Source: Syntrophaceae bacterium UBA5744 (lineage in GTDB: Bacteria; Desulfobacterota; Syntrophia; Syntrophales; UBA2192). From it: a stretch of DNA of 7,539 nucleotides. Positions 5,202-7,539 of the stretch are shown here, one piece after another; the first letter of the stretch is position 1, and the number at the start of each line of letters is the position of its first letter. The notes under the pieces are model-generated. The model had not been told where the DNA came from. It saw only the letters and a program-made list of their open reading frames with translations, and did not search any database. Both the position numbers and the translations under genes were made by a program. The stretch covers positions 1 through 7,539 of the forward strand of contig DIFQ01000123.1 in the NCBI GenBank assembly GCA_002419215.1. Direction: 5' to 3'.

Positions 5202-5345
5202 GTGTGCCGGGCGGCGCCGCACATCCGGTGCGAATTCATGAAGCCGCACGAATGCGGCCACGACCACCGGCCGCAATGGTGCGAAACGCTCTGCCGGGCG
5301 GTCAGCTGCTTCGAGACGGAAAAAGAGGAAGAAGGGGCGACATGA
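5202..5345 (+). CDS. Tiny Cys/His-rich protein between terminase and portal
   Basis: The gap before the portal is open in one frame from 5190 to the stop at 5343-5345, which overlaps the portal start as ATGA. The likely start is GTG 5202, with GAGG at 5188-5191, giving 47 residues; ATG 5238 would give 35 but has no clear ribosome site. The protein has six cysteines and four histidines, including CRAAPHIRC, HECGHDH and WCETLCRAVSC, and an acidic tail (ETEKEEEGAT). This density suggests a metal-binding fold. I do not recognise a family. The stop-start coupling and the non-random Cys/His pattern support a real gene, but translation is unproven. Confidence 0.55.
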   Translation: MCRAAPHIRCEFMKPHECGHDHRPQWCETLCRAVSCFETEKEEEGAT

Positions 5346-6814
5346 ACTGGAGAGAGAAAGCCGCGAGGATCCTGGCGCCGCGCCTCCGCACGGAGGACGA
5401 GGTCCGGGCCTCCATCGCCGCCGAGCTGGGCCCCGTCTGGAGCCGGGAGAGCGAGCGGCAGAGGGCCACGGCCGATATCCCGATCTCGCTGGGCTCCGAC
5501 GGATACCGCAGGCTGTCCGGCCAGTCCATTTCGGAGCGCGATCTGCCCCCGATGACGCAGGGGCGGATGCTCGAGATCGCCTACTACATGTACGACACCT
5601 CGGGCTTCCTGCGCCGCTCGGCCCACATGGACCGCAGCTTCCTCTTCTCGGAGCCGATCCGCCTGGAGAGCGATGAGCCGGCGGTTCTCGAGATCCTGCA
5701 GCGATTCTGGGACGACACGGAGAACCAGATGGATCTCACCTTCCCGGAGTGGAGCATGTGGCTGGGGATCCTGGGCGAGCAGCTCTGGCCCGTCGACGTG
5801 AACGCCCAGAACGGGCGCGTGCGGCTCCTGTACCGCGACCCATCGGAGATCAGGGAAGTCTGGGTGAGCCCGCTCAACGTGCTGCAGCGCATGCAGGTGG
5901 AGACGATGGGCGCCGCCGGCAGGCCCGGCCCCAAGTACGCCGTCATCCGGCCCGACGGGGATATCCGCTCGAAGACCTACGGACGGCTCGTGGGCGAGTG
6001 CTTCTTCTTCACGCTCAACCACCCGCCCAACGCCCAGCGGGGACGCTCGGACTACCTGACGCTCTTCGACTGGTTCGATGCCCTGGAGCGCTACGCCTTC
6101 AACTACCTGGAGCGCGCCGAGTTCATGCTCAACTTCGTGTGGGACGTCATGCTGAAGGGCATGAACGAGGAGCAGATCCGCAACTGGCTGCGGGAGAACC
6201 CGCCGCCGGATCCCGGCTCCATCCGGGCCCACAACGAGAATGTCGAGTGGAACGCCGTGAGCCCCGAGCTGAAGGCCCCGGACTTCGCGAGCGGGTACAA
6301 CCTGGGCAAATCCTACATCATGGGTTGCCTGGGGCGGCCCGACTCGTGGTTCGGCGAGGGCGGGAAGGCCTACCAGACCGAGGCGGACATCTTCGGGCAG
6401 GTGCCCATCAAGGACATGGACCAGCGCCAGCTCTACCTGAAGCACAAGCTCACCTTCGTGCTGAAGTTCGTCCTGGACCAGGCGGTCATTGCCGGGATGA
6501 TCTCCCCCGAGAAAGCCGACAAGGGGTTCACCGTGCAGATGCCGGAGATCTCGAAGCGGGACCTCACGAAGCTCGTCAACGGGATCCCGCAGCTCAGCTC
6601 CGCCCTCTCGGTGGCGAGCCAGGAAGGGTGGATGAGCCGGGAGACGACGGCCATGATGTGGGCCTACATCAGCTCCTACCTCGGCTACGCGATCGACGCG
6701 AAGGCGGAGATCGAAAAGACGAAGGACGAGCAGAAGGACCGGGACATGGAGGACTACCTCGCGCGCGAAAGAGCGAAGAAGACGCTGGAGAAGGAACAGC
6801 CGGAGAAAGAATAA
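5342..6814 (+). CDS. Phage portal protein
   Basis: A 490-residue protein, a typical portal length, starts at ATG 5342 with AAGAAGGGG just upstream. Recognisable portal features include the early segment with YYMYDTSGFLRRSAHMDRSF, the central GILGEQLWPVDVN and YRDPSEI stretches, the DWFDALERYAFNYLERAEFM helix and the later GRPDSWFGEGGKAYQTEADI region, then a highly charged Lys/Glu tail. It would form the dodecameric ring at one head vertex through which DNA enters and leaves and on which the terminase docks. It lies just after the terminase, as in most tailed phages. Whether it belongs to the Mu gp29 (DUF935) or SPP1 gp6-like set cannot be settled by eye; the second looks closer. The frame extends upstream to 5186 but that part overlaps the small Cys-rich gene and reads as low complexity. 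Confidence 0.85.
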   Translation: MNWREKAARILAPRLRTEDEVRASIAAELGPVWSRESERQRATADIPISLGSDGYRRLSGQSISERDLPPMTQGRMLEIAYYMYDTSGFLRRSAHMDRSFLFSEPIRLESDEPAVLEILQRFWDDTENQMDLTFPEWSMWLGILGEQLWPVDVNAQNGRVRLLYRDPSEIREVWVSPLNVLQRMQVETMGAAGRPGPKYAVIRPDGDIRSKTYGRLVGECFFFTLNHPPNAQRGRSDYLTLFDWFDALERYAFNYLERAEFMLNFVWDVMLKGMNEEQIRNWLRENPPPDPGSIRAHNENVEWNAVSPELKAPDFASGYNLGKSYIMGCLGRPDSWFGEGGKAYQTEADIFGQVPIKDMDQRQLYLKHKLTFVLKFVLDQAVIAGMISPEKADKGFTVQMPEISKRDLTKLVNGIPQLSSALSVASQEGWMSRETTAMMWAYISSYLGYAIDAKAEIEKTKDEQKDRDMEDYLARERAKKTLEKEQPEKE

Positions 6815-6817
6815 AAC

Positions 6818-6855
6818 GAAGATTGCCACACCTCGCAAGGCTCGGCTCGCAATGA
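6818..6855. repeat. Dispersed intergenic repeat in portal-MuF gap
   Basis: Right after the portal stop is GAAGATTGCCACACCTCGC, then a GGCTCGG core and CTCGCAATGAC, ending at 6855. ATTGC (6822-6826) and GCAAT (6849-6853) are its inverted ends. On the other strand it reads GTCATTGCGAGC..., ending TGGCAATCTTC, the form of a very common dispersed chromosomal repeat that I recall from many bacterial genomes. The remaining gap to 6941 holds no gene; ACGGCAA occurs twice there, at about 6877 and 6889. Confidence 0.6.
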
Positions 6856-6941
6856 CTATTTTAGGGGCTAATGCCACGGCAAGCAGGGACGGCAACGGTT
6901 TCAGGACATACGAAGCACACAAACATTTGAGTGCATAAGAT

Positions 6942-7539
6942 ATGCGGAGCAGGGAAGAAAAGGAATTCGAGAAGAAAATCCGCGAGCTGATCCGGAAGGC
7001 CCGCGACCTGGAGGAGGACTCCGTTCAGCGCGCCCTCTCCCTGCTCGCCCAGGCCCGCACCGAGGTGGCCGCCCAGGTGGCGCAGACCGAGTGGCAGGCC
7101 TACCGGCTGCCGCAGCTCAAGGGGGCCATCGACCGCACCATGCGCGAGCTGGGGGCGAAGATGGGCGCGGATCTCAGGCAGGCGCAGCTCGACATGTGGG
7201 AGCAGGGCGTTGCCATGACGGATCTGCCCCTGCGCTCCGCGGGCATCTATCAGGCCATGCCGCTCATCGACACGCAGCTGCTGCTCGTGATGCAGGACTA
7301 CTCGGTGGATCTCGTGACGGGACTCACCCGCGACGCCTCGCGCAAGATCGGCCTCGAGATCTCGCGGGGCCTGCTGGGGCAGAAGACGCCCTACGACGTG
7401 TTGCAGGCCGTGGGCGAGAGCCTGGACGACAGGGGGATCTTCCCCTCCATCGCCCGGCGGGCCGAGACGATCGTGCGCACCGAGGCGGGCCGGGCCCTGG
7501 AGACGGCCGCGCAGGCGCGCAGGGAGAGAGCCGCGGAGG
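6942..7539 (+). CDS. MuF/SPP1 gp7-like head morphogenesis protein, N-terminal part
   Basis: ATG 6942 is the first start possible in this frame because TAA lies at 6936-6938. A weak GAGTG ribosome site is 8 nt upstream. About 199 residues are visible and the frame is still open at the window edge. The first 80 or so residues are charged and helical. Near residues 170-190 the sequence RRAETIVRTEAGRALETAAQ matches the core of the Phage_Mu_F domain, whose consensus centres on an R-T-E motif. Family members sit in or near the portal and help head assembly; some are ejected with DNA. Its place after the portal supports the call. Truncation is from the window edge, not the genome. Confidence 0.78.
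   Translation, partial: MRSREEKEFEKKIRELIRKARDLEEDSVQRALSLLAQARTEVAAQVAQTEWQAYRLPQLKGAIDRTMRELGAKMGADLRQAQLDMWEQGVAMTDLPLRSAGIYQAMPLIDTQLLLVMQDYSVDLVTGLTRDASRKIGLEISRGLLGQKTPYDVLQAVGESLDDRGIFPSIARRAETIVRTEAGRALETAAQARRERAAE

Noticed and set aside
5186..5341. N-terminal extension of the portal gene from GTG 5186
   Set aside because: Low-complexity Arg/Pro/Gly sequence; the Cys-rich frame and the ribosome site before 5342 explain the region better.
5749..6855. 368-codon + strand frame within the portal gene
   Set aside because: Arg/Ala/Gly-rich shadow in another frame of the portal gene.
5090..6922. 610-codon open frame on the minus strand opposite the portal
   Set aside because: It is a shadow of high G+C coding sequence: composition is repetitive Leu/Val/Arg/His/Asp, no motif is recognisable, and the + strand carries a clear portal.

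Overview
The window is a stretch of a phage or prophage late region, all on the + strand and about 60-65% G+C by eye. It runs from two small early-side reading frames through a lysis-type block into DNA packaging and head assembly genes. The host cannot be named. High G+C, strong GGAGG-type ribosome sites and several dispersed intergenic palindromes of a kind I associate with Desulfobacterota-like (former Deltaproteobacteria) chromosomes suggest a Gram-negative anaerobe carrying a prophage. That host call is inference from recall.

Layout. 1-95: non-coding repeats with small hairpins. 96-432: a small membrane protein overlapping a zinc-ribbon protein whose second half is AT-rich. 433-602: AT-rich promoter-like DNA, a palindromic repeat, and a strong intrinsic terminator only about 8 nt ahead of the endolysin ribosome site. 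603-2312: a GH108-like endolysin, a 29-residue proline-rich peptide, a long mRNA hairpin, a 48-residue membrane peptide with a type IV prepilin-like N terminus, a YiiX/NlpC-like cysteine hydrolase, and a tryptophan-rich protein with one hydrophobic segment. 2312-3144: a TraR/DksA zinc protein, a membrane-anchored coiled-coil protein (DUF2730/Mu gp25-like position) and a small helical protein (Mu gp26-like position). 3144-5178: small and large terminase. 5202-5345: a tiny Cys/His-rich gene. 5342-6814: portal. 6815-6941: a gap with a dispersed repeat. 6942 to the end: the start of a MuF/SPP1 gp7-like head morphogenesis gene, cut by the window edge.

How it works together. The gene order TraR, TM coiled coil, small helical protein, TerS, TerL, portal, MuF is that of Mu-like phages, although no transposase or Mu end is in view. 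Most neighbours overlap as ATGA, GTGA or TGATG or sit within a few bases, so they are probably one translationally coupled late operon. The terminator directly ahead of the first lysis gene suggests controlled read-through, as in the lambda pR'-tR' arrangement.

The points most worth a second look are the terminator placement, the prepilin-like peptide, the Cys/His-rich microgene between terminase and portal, and the dispersed repeats inside the phage operon. I did not find a clear new defence or mobile system.
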